Source: Pseudomonas antarctica (GTDB taxonomy: Bacteria > Pseudomonadota > Gammaproteobacteria > Pseudomonadales > Pseudomonadaceae). Taken from it: a stretch of 64,000 nt of DNA. This document shows, piece by piece, positions 18,159 through 28,708 of the stretch. The first letter of the stretch is position 1, and the number at the start of each line of letters is the position of its first letter. Both the position numbers and the translations under genes were made by a program. The stretch spans positions 5,890,001 to 5,954,000 of the forward strand of contig NZ_CP015600.1 in assembly GCF_001647715.1 (NCBI RefSeq), in the 5' to 3' direction. The notes under the pieces are model-generated. The model did no database searches, was not told the DNA's origin, and saw nothing but the letters and a program-made list of their open reading frames with translations.

Positions 18159-19260
18159 GTGGGAGCGGGCTTGCTCGCGAAGGCGGTGTATCAGTTGATG
18201 AATGTGTTGGCTGGCACGCCGCCATCGCAGGCAAGCCAGCTCCCACATTTTGATCTTCACTGCCTGGGCGACTTGCTCACACCACTACCCTGTGGGAGCG
18301 GGCTTGCTCGCGAAGGCGGTGTATCAGTTGATGAATGTGTTGACTGACACGCCGCCATCGCAGGCAAGCCAGCTCCCACATTTTGATCTTCACTGCCTGG
18401 GCGACTTGCTCACACCACTACCCTGTGGGAGCGGGCTTGCCCGCTCCCACATTTTGATCTTCATCGGCCGGGCGACTTGCTCCAGGCGTTTGCCCGCGAT
18501 GGCGGTGTATCAACTGATGAATGTGTTGACTGACACGCCGCCATCGCAGGCAAGCCAGCTCCCACATTTTGATCTTCACCGTCTGGGCGACTTGCTCCAG
18601 GCGTTTCCCTGTGGGAGCGGGCTTGCTCGCGAAGGCGGTGTATCAGTTGATGAATGTGTTGACTGACCCACCGCTTTCGCAGGCAAGCCAGCTCCCACAT
18701 TTTGATCTTCACCGTCTGGGCGACTTGCTCCAGGCGTTTCCCTGTGGGAGCGGGCTTGCTCGCGAAGGCGGTGTATCAGTTGATGAATGTGTTGACTGAC
18801 CCACCGCTTTCGCGAGCAAGCCCGCTCCCACATTTGATTTTCATCGGCCGGGCGACTTGCTCCAGGCGTTTCCCTGTGGGAGCGGGCTTGCCCGCGATGG
18901 CGGTGTATCAGTTGATGAATGTGTTGACTGACACGCCGCCTTCGCAGGCAAGCCAGCTCCCACATTTTGATCTTCACCGTCTGGGCGACTTGCTCCAGGC
19001 GTTTGCCTGTGGGAGCGGGCTTGCCCGCGATGGCGGTGTATCAGTTGATGAATGTGTTGACTGACACGCCGCCTTCGCAGGCAAGCCAGCTCCCACATTT
19101 TGATCTTCACCGTCTGGGCGACTTGCTCCAGGCGTTTCCCTGTGGGAGCGGGCTTGCTCGCGAAGGCGGTGTATCAGTTGATGAATGTGTTGACTGACCC
19201 ACCGCTTTCGCGAGCAAGCCCGCTCCCACATTTGATTTTCATCGGCTGGGCGACTTGCTC
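18159..19260. repeat. Tandem array of REP doublets (133 bp period, about nine units)
   Basis: Each unit reads GTGGGAGCGGGCTTGCTCGC, then a constant spacer (GGTGTATCAGTTGATGAATG...), an inverted arm (TCGCAGGCAAGCCAGCTCCC or TCGCGAGCAAGCCCGCTCCC) and a second spacer with GGGCGACTTGCTC. The GGGAGCG cores of the left arms fall at 18161, 18294, 18427, 18613, 18746, 18878, 19011 and 19144, so the step is 133 bp (once 132). The step from 18427 is 186 bp because a 53 bp truncated unit is inserted there. Small open frames across the array are by-products of the repeat. Confidence 0.95.
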
Positions 19261-19300
19261 ATGGCGAAGGATGGCGCTTATAGTTCGGCGGTCGTCCACA

Positions 19301-19526
19301 TGGCGACACGGGTTTGGCGACCCGATTGAAATAATGCATGCAAAAGCACCTGCTCCTTTGCAGGTTTTTTGTACGCGTAAAGCTGCTTTATGGCGGCTGT
19401 GCGCGGGAGACCTTCGGGTCTGCCGGCCTTTGCTTTATTTCACCGGTTCGCCAACCTGCGTACAGCTGCCACCCATTCGTTTGGCGACGTGTGAGTGGTA
19501 GCCACATTCTCTGAAATAAAGGTTAA
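19301..19526 (+). promoter_or_regulatory. Structured leader region upstream of the DUF3077 gene
   Basis: This 226 bp region contains CGGGT-TTGGCGA-CCCG (19309-19324), an attenuator-like hairpin ACCTGC/GCAGGT followed by T5 (19348-19370), a stem CGG-G-AGACC closed by TTCG (19404-19425), and two interleaved helices. TCGCCAA (19448-19454) pairs with TTGGCGA (19481-19487), and GCTGCCAC (19465-19472) pairs with GTGGTAGC (19495-19502). Interleaving gives an H-type pseudoknot. An AAAGG ribosome-binding site follows. The pairings are read by eye. Confidence 0.5.
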
Positions 19527-19529
19527 AAC

Positions 19530-19790
19530 ATGAACCGATACATCCCGCTCACCGGCCACGACAGCACCACCCCTTCCCTGCTCATCGACACCCAAGTCCC
19601 ACTGGACGTGCTCCACGACGCCGCCGTCTACCGCATCCGCGCGGTCACTCAAGTCATGGAAAACCTCGCGTTTCGCGAAGGCCTGCAAACCGACACCCTT
19701 GTCCTGCAGGACTTTGCCCTGCTCTGCGCCATTCCGCTGCGAGATGGCTGCGACTTGCTCGATGTCATCAGTCGACGCTTGCAGGCTTAA
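19530..19790 (+). CDS. DUF3077 family small protein
   Basis: An 86-residue protein with an N-terminal low-complexity part (TTPSLLIDTQVPLDVLHDAA) and a helical core (VMENLAFREGL, then DFALLCAIPLRDGCDLLDVISRRL), matching the DUF3077 family of Pseudomonas small proteins. Function unknown. An AAAGG ribosome-binding site precedes the ATG, and an unusually long structured leader lies upstream. The gene stands alone and ends at a bidirectional terminator shared with fdhA. Confidence 0.8.
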   Translation: MNRYIPLTGHDSTTPSLLIDTQVPLDVLHDAAVYRIRAVTQVMENLAFREGLQTDTLVLQDFALLCAIPLRDGCDLLDVISRRLQA

Positions 19791-19802
19791 GCACCCGACG
19801 CA

Positions 19803-19830
19803 AAAAGGGCGACCCTAGGGTCGCCCTTTT
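19803..19830. terminator. Bidirectional terminator between DUF3077 gene and fdhA
   Basis: A perfect inverted repeat AAAAGGGCGACCC, loop TAG, then its complement lies between two convergent genes. A tracts on one side and T tracts on the other serve both strands. Confidence 0.92.
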
Positions 19831-19844
19831 GATTTTGCCAATGC

Positions 19845-21044
19845 TTATGCCGCGCTGAACAGTTTGTGCGGATCAATCACAAACTTCTTCGGCACGCCCG
19901 CATCAAACTCGCCGTACCCACGCGGCGCGTCATCCAGGCTGATGACTTCGACGCCGACGATATCGGCAATATGAATGCGGTCCCACATGATCGCCTGCAT
20001 CAGCTGGCGGTTGTACTTCATCACCGGGGTTTGGCCGGTGTGGAAGCTGTGGGATTTAGCCCAGCCCAGACCGAAGCGAATGCTCAGGCTGCCCATTTTC
20101 GCGGCGGCGTCGACGGCGCCCGGGTCTTCGGTCACGTACAAGCCTGGAATGCCGATTTTGCCTGCCACACGCACCACGCCCATCAGCGAGTTGAGCACGG
20201 TGGCCGGGGCTTCGGCCTTGGCGCCGTCATGCCCGTGGCCACGCGCTTCGAAGCCCACGCAGTCAACGGCGCAGTCCACTTCCGGCTCGCCCAGCAGGGC
20301 GGCGATCTGTTCGTGCAGCGGGGTGTCGGTGGACAGGTCAACCACTTCAAACCCTTGCGCCTTGGCATGGGCCAGGCGGATAGAGTTGACGTCGCCGATG
20401 ATCACGACCGCCGCGCCGAGCAGGCGTGCGGACGCCGCAGCGGCCAGGCCGACCGGGCCGGCACCCGCAATGTAAACGGTACTGCCCGGGCCGACGCCAG
20501 CAGTGACGGCACCGTGGTAACCCGTCGGGAGAATGTCGGAAAGGCAGGTCAGGTCGCGGATTTTCTCCATGGCCTTGTCGCGGTCCGGCAGTTTCAGCAG
20601 GTTGAAGTCGGCGTACGGCACCAGCACGTATTCGGCTTGGCCGCCGGTCCAGTCGCCCATGTCGACGTAGCCGTAGGCGCCACCGGCACGGGCCGGGTTG
20701 ACGGTCAGGCACACGCCGGTGTGTTGCTCTTTGCAGGAGCGGCAGCGGCCGCACGCCACGTTGAACGGCACCGAGACCAGGTCGCCGATTTTCAGGTTCT
20801 CGACATCGCTGCCCTTTTCGATCACTTCGCCGGTGATTTCATGCCCCAGTACCAGGCCGGTCTGGGCAGTGGTGCGGCCGCGCACCATGTGTTGGTCGGA
20901 GCCGCAGATGTTGGTGGAGACCACGCGCAGGATGACGCCGTGTTCAATCTTCCTGCCACGGGGGTCCTGCATTTTGGGATAGTCGATTTTCTGTACTTCG
21001 ACCTTGCCGTTGCCGAGATACACGACACCACGATTACCAGACAT
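19845..21044 (-). CDS. fdhA: Glutathione-independent formaldehyde dehydrogenase
   Basis: A 399-residue zinc alcohol-dehydrogenase-family enzyme oxidising formaldehyde to formate with NAD. STNICGSDQHMVRG and VLGHEITGEV hold catalytic zinc ligands, CGRCRSCKEQHTGVC is the structural zinc loop, and VYIAGAGPVGLAAAASARLLG is the NAD-binding Rossmann turn. It is the last gene of the glyA-soxBDAG-purU-fdhA run and detoxifies the formaldehyde made by sarcosine oxidase. A 182 bp gap with a REP doublet separates it from purU, so it may have its own level of expression. Confidence 0.95.
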   Translation of the reverse strand: MSGNRGVVYLGNGKVEVQKIDYPKMQDPRGRKIEHGVILRVVSTNICGSDQHMVRGRTTAQTGLVLGHEITGEVIEKGSDVENLKIGDLVSVPFNVACGRCRSCKEQHTGVCLTVNPARAGGAYGYVDMGDWTGGQAEYVLVPYADFNLLKLPDRDKAMEKIRDLTCLSDILPTGYHGAVTAGVGPGSTVYIAGAGPVGLAAAASARLLGAAVVIIGDVNSIRLAHAKAQGFEVVDLSTDTPLHEQIAALLGEPEVDCAVDCVGFEARGHGHDGAKAEAPATVLNSLMGVVRVAGKIGIPGLYVTEDPGAVDAAAKMGSLSIRFGLGWAKSHSFHTGQTPVMKYNRQLMQAIMWDRIHIADIVGVEVISLDDAPRGYGEFDAGVPKKFVIDPHKLFSAA

Positions 21045-21148
21045 GCTTTCACCTCGCTGTTGTTTTTATGGAACCGCGTTGCCCAGGCAGGCAGCGCGTA
21101 AAGTGCTCGGGTACAGATGCTGTTTGTGCGTTGTTGCTGATGGCCTCA

Positions 21149-21220
21149 TCGCGGGCAAGCCCGCTCCCACCTTTTGATTTGTGAACACATTCAAATGTGG
21201 GAGCTGGCTTGCCTGCGATA
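21149..21220. repeat. REP doublet with two different arm types, between purU and fdhA
   Basis: Left arm TCGCGGGCAAGCCCGCTCCC is of the GCGGG class; right arm GTGGGAGCTGGCTTGCCTGC is of the GCTGG class. Confidence 0.9.
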
Positions 21221-21225
21221 GCGAT

Positions 21226-22083
21226 CTAAAGAACGACGGTGCGATTGGCGTTCAAGAACACCCGCCGCTCTATGTGATACCCAACGGCCCGGGCCAGTGT
21301 CAGCCCTTCGATATCACGCCCCTTGGCAATCAGGTCCTCGGGATAATGGCTGTGGTCCACCACCTCCACGCCCTGGGCGATGATCGGGCCTTCATCCAGG
21401 TCGTTGTTGATGTAATGCGCCGTGGCGCCGACCAGTTTCACGCCCTTGTTGTAGGCCTGGTGATACGGCTTGGCGCCCTTGAACCCCGGCAACAACGAGT
21501 GGTGGATGTTGATCGCCTTGCCATCGAGCTTGCGGCACAGCTCCGGCGACAGCACTTGCATGTAGCGCGCAAGAATCACCAGTTCCGCACCGGTCTCTTC
21601 AATCACTTGCCACACCTGACGCTCCTGGGACGGTTTGTCGTTGGGGTCGAGGGGGAAATGGTAGTAGGGAATCTGGTGCCAGTCGGCCAACGGCTTGAGA
21701 TCGGGATGGTTGGACACCACCGCGACCACGTCCATGGACAGTTGGCCGATACGCTGGCGGTACAGCAGGTCGTTCAGGCAGTGATCGGCCTTGGAAACCA
21801 TGATCACCACTTTTGGCCGGTAGTTCGGCGCCGTCAGTTCGAAGATCATGCCAAAGGCTTCGCCGCGAGTGGCCAGGCCATCGCGGAAAGCCTGCTCGTC
21901 GAAACCGTCGGGCTGGCGGAATTCCACGCGAATAAAAAACCGGCCCGAGAGGCGGTCATCGAACGAATGGTGTTCGGTGACGTAGCAGCCCTGCTCGAAC
22001 AGGTAGCGGGTGACCGCGTCCACCGTGCCGAGCACGCTGGGGCAGTCGGCAGTCAAAATCCATGTATCGGGTGCACGGCTCAT
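21226..22083 (-). CDS. purU: Formyltetrahydrofolate deformylase
   Basis: A 285-residue cytoplasmic enzyme hydrolysing 10-formyl-THF to formate and THF. An N-terminal ACT domain (about 8-85, WILTADCPSVLGTVDAVTRY) precedes the formyltransferase fold (about 90-285), with HHSLLPGFKGAKPYHQAY and GATAHYINNDLDEGPII carrying the His and Asp of the active site. It starts 10 bp after soxG. It balances C1-loaded folate produced by sarcosine oxidase. Confidence 0.95.
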   Translation of the reverse strand: MSRAPDTWILTADCPSVLGTVDAVTRYLFEQGCYVTEHHSFDDRLSGRFFIRVEFRQPDGFDEQAFRDGLATRGEAFGMIFELTAPNYRPKVVIMVSKADHCLNDLLYRQRIGQLSMDVVAVVSNHPDLKPLADWHQIPYYHFPLDPNDKPSQERQVWQVIEETGAELVILARYMQVLSPELCRKLDGKAINIHHSLLPGFKGAKPYHQAYNKGVKLVGATAHYINNDLDEGPIIAQGVEVVDHSHYPEDLIAKGRDIEGLTLARAVGYHIERRVFLNANRTVVL

Positions 22084-22093
22084 CGGTCACTCC

Positions 22094-22726
22094 TCAGGCT
22101 TGAACGTTCAGGCCAAATTCGGCTGACGCATCCTGCAGCCACAACCACCAGTAATCCGAGAAGCTGCGACGAATCAGCAGTTCCCAGGTGTCTTCGGCGG
22201 TATGGCGGATCACCAGTTGCGACTTGGCGAACACCGTGCCCACCGCCTTGCCCACCGGGAAATTGTTCGGGTGCACGTCGTAGCTGGTGGACTTCATCAG
22301 CACGTCGCGCACATTCGGGCCGCTGAGTTCGAGGATCTGCTGGCCGCCGCTGACGTTGACGATCTGGATATGCAGGTCGCCCAGGGCAGCCCGCAGGTTT
22401 TGCTCGGCAGCGAACTCTTCACCGCTCGGCACAACCAGCAGCCATTCATCCGGGCCAAGCCATTGCAGGCTGGTTTCGCCTTTGACGATCACCTGCAGGG
22501 CGGCTGGAAGCTCGATGCCGAGGGCTTTGTGCACGCCGGCAGCGAAGGCCGCGTCATGGCCATCGCCACGAATCGTCAGGTGGCCGAGGAGTTTCTTTTC
22601 GCGCACGGTCACGCCGGCGTTCTTGCGGCCCTTGCCGACCAGGCTGGCGAGGTCGGCATGGTGCAGCGACGACTCGGCCTTGGCGCCGGTGGTTGGGCGT
22701 TGTTGGTATACGTTGGCTGCTGTCAT
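22094..22726 (-). CDS. soxG: Sarcosine oxidase gamma subunit
   Basis: A 210-residue subunit of the heterotetrameric sarcosine oxidase, with a GcvT-like fold. Diagnostic segments are LQWLGPDEWLLVVPSGEEF, VNVSGGQQILELSGPNVRDV and the C-terminal RRSFSDYWWLWLQDAS. The start at 22726 (MTAANVYQQRP) is preferred over the upstream in-frame Met at 22801, which lies in REP sequence. It is separated from soxA by a 123 bp gap holding a REP doublet. Confidence 0.94.
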   Translation of the reverse strand: MTAANVYQQRPTTGAKAESSLHHADLASLVGKGRKNAGVTVREKKLLGHLTIRGDGHDAAFAAGVHKALGIELPAALQVIVKGETSLQWLGPDEWLLVVPSGEEFAAEQNLRAALGDLHIQIVNVSGGQQILELSGPNVRDVLMKSTSYDVHPNNFPVGKAVGTVFAKSQLVIRHTAEDTWELLIRRSFSDYWWLWLQDASAEFGLNVQA

Positions 22727-22767
22727 AAAGCACCTGTCTGAATTCTGTTGTGCGGCTACTGGCCTCA

Positions 22768-22830
22768 TCGGGGGCAAGCCCCCTCCCACAGGGGAATGCA
22801 TTTCAAAATGTGGGAGGGGGCTTGCCTGCG
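22768..22830. repeat. REP doublet inside the sox operon (between soxA and soxG)
   Basis: Arms TCGGGGGCAAGCCCCCTCCC and GTGGGAGGGGGCTTGCCTGC, about 20 bp apart, fill the intercistronic gap. Confidence 0.9.
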
Positions 22831-22849
22831 CTGCAGGCGCCTCGGTCTA

Positions 22850-25800
22850 TCAGATGTTCTGCCGCTCGCCTTTCGGGTCAAAGAACACCGAAGACACAAT
22901 TTCCGCCTCGATCACGCTGCCATCCGCTTGCGGTGAGAACACGCGCTCGCCGATGCGCTTCAAGCCGCCCTTGACCACCGCCATCGCAAACGAATAGCCG
23001 AGGGAGTTGTGGGCATAGCTTGAGGTGACGTGGCCGACCATCCTCATCGGAATCGTCTGCTTCGGATCGAACACCAGCTGCGCGCCTTCCGGCAGCCATA
23101 CGTTCGGATCAATCGGCTTGAGCCCGACCAGCTGCTTACGCTCTTCGCGCACGCAGTCTTCACGGTTCATCCCGCGCCAGCCGATCCACGAGAACGGCTT
23201 GGTGCGGCCTACACACCAACCCATGTTCAGGTCGTCCGGGGTCATCGAGCCGTCGGTGTCCTGGCCGACGATGATGAAGCCCTTCTCGGCGCGCAGTACG
23301 TGCATGGTTTCGGTGCCGTACGGCGTCAGGTTGTACTTCTTTCCGGCTTCGACAATCTGTTCCAGCACGCCCATGGCGTAGTCGGCCTGCACGTTGACTT
23401 CGTACGACAGCTCACCGGTAAACGAGATACGGAACACCCGTGCCGGCACGCCGCCGACCAAGCCTTCTTTCCAGGTCATGAACGGGAAACCGTCCTTGTC
23501 CAAGTCGATATCGGTCACTTCGCTCAGCAACTTGCGGCTGTTGGGGCCGGACAGGGTCATGGTTGCCCAGTGGTCGGTGACCGAGGTGAAGTACACCTTG
23601 AGGTCCGGCCATTCGGTCTGTTGGTAGATTTCCAGCCACTGCAGCACGCGCGCTGCGCCGCCGGTGGTGGTGGTCATCAGGAAGTGGTTGTCGGCGATGC
23701 AGGCGGTGACGCCGTCATCGAAAACCATGCCGTCTTCCTTGCACATCAGGCCGTAGCGCGCCTTGCCCACGTCGAGCTTGGTCCAGGCGTTGCTGTAGAT
23801 GCGGTTGAGGAATTCACGGGCATCCGGGCCCTGAATGTCGATCTTGCCGAGGGTGGACGCATCCAGCAGGCCGACGCTGTCGCGCACGGCCAGGCATTCG
23901 CGTTTCACCGCAGCGTGCAGGTCTTCACCGTTGCGCGGGAAGTACCAGGGGCGTTTCCACTGGCCGACGTCTTCAAACTCGGCGCCGTTTTTCACGTGCC
24001 AGGCTTGCAGCGCGGTGTAGCGCACCGGTTCAAAGATGTGCCCACAGTGGCGGCCCGCAACGGCGCCGAAGGTGACCGGCGTGTAGTTCGGGCGGAACAT
24101 GGTGGTGCCCATCTGCGGGATGGTCACGTTCAACGAGCGCGCGGCAATCGCCAGGCCGTTGACGTTACCCAGCTTGCCCTGGTCGGTGCCAAAACCCAGC
24201 GCGGTGTAGCGTTTGACGTGCTCGACCGACTCGAAACCTTCACGGGTGGCGAGTTCGATGGCGGCAGCGGTCACGTCGTTTTGCAGGTCGACAAATTGCT
24301 TCGGCGCCCGTGCAGTGGCTTTTTCGTGAGGCACCTGGAACAGCGCCAGCGTCGGCTCTTCCAGACGGCTCAAGGCTTTTGGCAGCGTGCCTTGCACGGG
24401 CGCGAAACCGGCTTCGCTGGCTGCGCGCACGCCGCCTTCAAAACCATCCGCCAGGGAATCGCCAAGGCCGTACACGCCGTTGATACCACCGACGCACACG
24501 CGTTTTTGTGGTGCTTCGCCCGGTACAAAACCGAGGATATCTTCACGCCAGGTCGGCTTGCCGCCCAAGTGCGAGGCCAAGTGAACAACCGGGCTGTAGC
24601 CGCCGGAGCTGGCGACCAGGTCGCACTCCAGCCACTCGCCGGGGCTGGTGACTTTATGCGCTTTCACATCGATGGCTGCGACACGAGCACCCGTCACATG
24701 CTTGCTGCCACGGGCTTCGATCACGGCACTGCCGGTGAGGATGCGAATGCCTTTGGCACGGGCTTCTTCCACCAGAGCGCCGCGTGGGTTATGGCGAGCA
24801 TCGGCCACCGCTACAACCGCAAGGCCTGCATCAAACCAGTCCAGTGCCACGCGGTAGGCGTGGTCGTTGTTGGTCGACAGCACCAGTTTTTTGCCGGGTG
24901 CCACGCCATAGCGGCGCACGTAAGTGGAGACTGCGCCGGCGAGCATGTTGCCCGGCACGTCGTTGTTGCCGTACACCAGCGGGCGCTCGCACGCACCGGT
25001 CGCCAGCACCACACGCTTGGCGCGCACACGGTGGATACGCTGACGCACCACACCAATCGGCGCGCGGTCACCGAGGTGGTCGGTGAGGCGTTCGTGAATG
25101 GTCAGGAAGTTATGGTCGTGGTAACCGTTGACGGTGGCGCGAGGCAACAGCAGCACGTCCGGCAGGGAGTTGAGCTCGGCGATCACACTGGCGACCCACT
25201 CGGTGGCCGGTTTGCCGTCGAGGCTTTCGCGGGAATCAAGCAGCGAACCACCAAACTCTTCCTGCTCGTCCGCGATGATCACTCGCGCACCGCTGCGCGC
25301 AGCCGCCAGGGCGGCCGACAGACCGGCAGGGCCGGCGCCGACAATCAGCACGTCGCAGTGACGGTTCATGTTGTCGTAGGTGTCCGGGTCGTTCTCGGTC
25401 GGCGAGCGACCAAGGCCTGCGGCCTTGCGGATGTACTTCTCGTAGGTCATCCAGAACGATTGCGGGTACATGAAGGTTTTGTAGTAGAAGCCCGGCGGCA
25501 TCAGCTTGCCGCCGACCTTGCCGAGAATACCCATCATGTCGTTGTTCACGCTTGGCCAGCCATTGGTGCTGGTGGCGACAAGGCCTTGGTACAGCGCCTG
25601 TTGCGTGGCGCGCACGTTGGGAATCTGGGTGGCTTCGGTGGCGCCGATCTGCAGCACCGCGTTCGGCTCTTCGGCGCCGGCGGCAAAGATGCCGCGTGGG
25701 CGCGAGTATTTGAAGCTGCGACCGATGATGTCGACGCCGTTGGCCAGCAGGGCAGCGGCCAGGGTGTCGCCTTCAAAGCCTTTGTAGCTTTGGCCGTTGA

Positions 25801-25867
25801 AGGTAAACGTCAGGACTTTATTACGGTCGATGCGGCCACCGTTGGACAGGCGATTGATCTGGCTCAT
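22850..25867 (-). CDS. soxA: Sarcosine oxidase alpha subunit
   Basis: A 1005-residue subunit. The N-terminal part (about 1-100) is a 2Fe-2S-ferredoxin-like fold without cluster ligands (GFEGDTLAAALLANGVDIIG). An FAD/NAD-binding domain follows (about 170-480, VLIVGAGPAGLSAALAAARSG), then a GcvT-like folate domain (about 610-990, with MTTTTGGAARVLQWLE and RISFTGELSYEVNV). It oxidises sarcosine to glycine and passes the C1 unit to THF. Its stop codon overlaps no gene; its ATG overlaps the soxD stop by 4 bp. Full length for the family. Confidence 0.97.
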   Translation of the reverse strand: MSQINRLSNGGRIDRNKVLTFTFNGQSYKGFEGDTLAAALLANGVDIIGRSFKYSRPRGIFAAGAEEPNAVLQIGATEATQIPNVRATQQALYQGLVATSTNGWPSVNNDMMGILGKVGGKLMPPGFYYKTFMYPQSFWMTYEKYIRKAAGLGRSPTENDPDTYDNMNRHCDVLIVGAGPAGLSAALAAARSGARVIIADEQEEFGGSLLDSRESLDGKPATEWVASVIAELNSLPDVLLLPRATVNGYHDHNFLTIHERLTDHLGDRAPIGVVRQRIHRVRAKRVVLATGACERPLVYGNNDVPGNMLAGAVSTYVRRYGVAPGKKLVLSTNNDHAYRVALDWFDAGLAVVAVADARHNPRGALVEEARAKGIRILTGSAVIEARGSKHVTGARVAAIDVKAHKVTSPGEWLECDLVASSGGYSPVVHLASHLGGKPTWREDILGFVPGEAPQKRVCVGGINGVYGLGDSLADGFEGGVRAASEAGFAPVQGTLPKALSRLEEPTLALFQVPHEKATARAPKQFVDLQNDVTAAAIELATREGFESVEHVKRYTALGFGTDQGKLGNVNGLAIAARSLNVTIPQMGTTMFRPNYTPVTFGAVAGRHCGHIFEPVRYTALQAWHVKNGAEFEDVGQWKRPWYFPRNGEDLHAAVKRECLAVRDSVGLLDASTLGKIDIQGPDAREFLNRIYSNAWTKLDVGKARYGLMCKEDGMVFDDGVTACIADNHFLMTTTTGGAARVLQWLEIYQQTEWPDLKVYFTSVTDHWATMTLSGPNSRKLLSEVTDIDLDKDGFPFMTWKEGLVGGVPARVFRISFTGELSYEVNVQADYAMGVLEQIVEAGKKYNLTPYGTETMHVLRAEKGFIIVGQDTDGSMTPDDLNMGWCVGRTKPFSWIGWRGMNREDCVREERKQLVGLKPIDPNVWLPEGAQLVFDPKQTIPMRMVGHVTSSYAHNSLGYSFAMAVVKGGLKRIGERVFSPQADGSVIEAEIVSSVFFDPKGERQNI

Positions 25868-26166
25868 ACCTTCTCTCCAGAGGCCTTGGCGGTGAATTGC
25901 GGCTTCTCGCCGATCTTGTAGGTTTCAAGAATTTCGTAGGTCACGGTGTCGCGCGTGGCGTTGAAATACTGGCGGCAACCGGCGGCGTGAATCCACAGCT
26001 CGTGGTGCAGGCCACGCGGGTTATCGCGAAAGAACATGTAGTCGCCCCACTGTTCGTCGGTGCAGGCGTTCGGGTCCAGCGGGCGCGGGATGTGCGCTTG
26101 GCCGGACGCGTGGAATTCCTCTTCGGAGCGCAGTTCGCCACAGTGAGGACAGAAGATATGCAACAT
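25864..26166 (-). CDS. soxD: Sarcosine oxidase delta subunit
   Basis: A 100-residue zinc-binding subunit. FCPHCGELRSEEEF near the N-terminus gives a CxxC pair, with further His and Cys ligands later (HAAGCRQYFNATRDT). It caps the alpha/beta assembly. Coupled to soxA by a 4 bp overlap and 15 bp after soxB. Confidence 0.96.
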   Translation of the reverse strand: MLHIFCPHCGELRSEEEFHASGQAHIPRPLDPNACTDEQWGDYMFFRDNPRGLHHELWIHAAGCRQYFNATRDTVTYEILETYKIGEKPQFTAKASGEKV

Positions 26167-26181
26167 AGGGGATTTCTCCTG

Positions 26182-27432
26182 TTAGTGGGCGACGGCCGCA
26201 GCGCCGTGTTCATCGATCAACGCACCGTTGTGGAAACGGTCGATGGAGAAAGGTGCAGCCAACGGGTGCATTTCACCCTTGGCGAGGCTGGCGGCAAACA
26301 CGTTGCCTGAGCCCGGCGTGGCCTTGAAGCCACCGGTGCCCCAACCGCAGTTGAAGAACATGTTCGGCACCGGGGTTTTGGAGATGATCGGGCAGGCGTC
26401 CGGCGTGGTGTCGACGATGCCGCCCCACTGACGGTTCATGCGCACACGCGACAGCACTGGGAACATCTCGACGATGGCCTGGATGGTGTGTTCGATCACC
26501 GGGTACGAGCCGCGCTGGCCGTAGCCGTTGTAGCCGTCGATACCGGCGCCAATCACCAGGTCGCCCTTGTCGGACTGGCTGATGTAGCCGTGCACGGCGT
26601 TGGACATGATCACGCTGTCGATAATCGGCTTGATCGGCTCCGACACCAGGGCTTGCAGCGGGTGGGATTCAATCGGCAAGCGGAAGCCCGCCAGCGAAGC
26701 CATGTGCCCGGAGTTACCGGCCGTCACCACACCGACGCGCTTGGCGCCGATAAAGCCTTTATTGGTTTCCACGCCGATGCACACGCCGTTTTCCTTGCGG
26801 AAACCGATCACTTCGGTCTGCTGGATCAAGTCCACACCGAGTGCGTCAGCAGCGCGGGCAAAGCCCCAGGCCACGGCATCGTGACGGGCCACGCCGCCGC
26901 GCCGTTGCACGGTGGCGCCGAGTACCGGGTAGCGGGTGTTTTTTGAGCAGTCGAGGTACGGGATCTCATCGGCGACTTGTTTGGCGTTGAGCAGTTCGCC
27001 GTCCACGCCGTTGAGGCGGTTGGCGCTGACGCGGCGCTCGGAATCACGAATGTCTTGCAGGGTGTGGCACAGGTTATAGACGCCACGCTGGGAAAACATC
27101 ACGTTGTAGTTCAGGTCCTGGGACAGGCCTTCCCATAGTTTCATCGCGTGTTCGTAAAGGTGCGCAGACTCGTCCCAGAGGTAGTTGGAACGCACGATGG
27201 TGGTGTTGCGCGCGGTGTTACCGCCGCCCAGCCAGCCTTTTTCGACCACGGCCACGTTGGTGATGCCGTGCTCTTTGGCCAGGTAATAGGCGGTCGCCAG
27301 ACCATGCCCGCCGCCGCCGACGATGACCACGTCGTAGACCTTTTTAGGGGTCGGCGTGCGCCACATCTTCTGCCAGTTTTCGTGGTGGCTGAGTGAGTGC
27401 TTGAAGAGGCCGAAGCCCGAGTAGCGTTGCAT
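26182..27432 (-). CDS. soxB: Sarcosine oxidase beta subunit
   Basis: A 416-residue FAD enzyme carrying the sarcosine-oxidising site. [19 protein letters not shown] is the dinucleotide-binding loop, [20 protein letters not shown] is the FMN/FAD-attachment region, and [15 protein letters not shown] is the C-terminal FAD motif. The GGAG ribosome-binding site fits the ATG at 27432 (8 bp) and is too close to the ATG at 27438. It begins 22 bp after the glyA stop, in one operon. Confidence 0.97.
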   Translation of the reverse strand: MQRYSGFGLFKHSLSHHENWQKMWRTPTPKKVYDVVIVGGGGHGLATAYYLAKEHGITNVAVVEKGWLGGGNTARNTTIVRSNYLWDESAHLYEHAMKLWEGLSQDLNYNVMFSQRGVYNLCHTLQDIRDSERRVSANRLNGVDGELLNAKQVADEIPYLDCSKNTRYPVLGATVQRRGGVARHDAVAWGFARAADALGVDLIQQTEVIGFRKENGVCIGVETNKGFIGAKRVGVVTAGNSGHMASLAGFRLPIESHPLQALVSEPIKPIIDSVIMSNAVHGYISQSDKGDLVIGAGIDGYNGYGQRGSYPVIEHTIQAIVEMFPVLSRVRMNRQWGGIVDTTPDACPIISKTPVPNMFFNCGWGTGGFKATPGSGNVFAASLAKGEMHPLAAPFSIDRFHNGALIDEHGAAAVAH

Positions 27433-27454
27433 AGTCATTACTCCAAAACCGCGC

Positions 27455-28708
<1,254 letters not shown>

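Noticed and set aside
18202-19197. Overlapping open frames with repeated MIFTVWATCSRRFPVG-like products
   Set aside because: They are translations of the REP array; they share the repeat period, have no ribosome-binding sites and differ only where the repeat varies.
18159-19260. CRISPR-like regular repeat
   Set aside because: The repeats are long inverted REP arms with near-identical spacers, not short direct repeats with unique spacers, and no cas genes are present.
22748-22974. Short plus-strand ORFs between soxG and soxA
   Set aside because: They run through the REP doublet and the antisense of soxA, with no start signals.
23030-25921. Very long plus-strand open frame (963 codons) across soxA
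   Set aside because: It is an antisense shadow in high-GC DNA; the soxA product on the other strand has all its family motifs.
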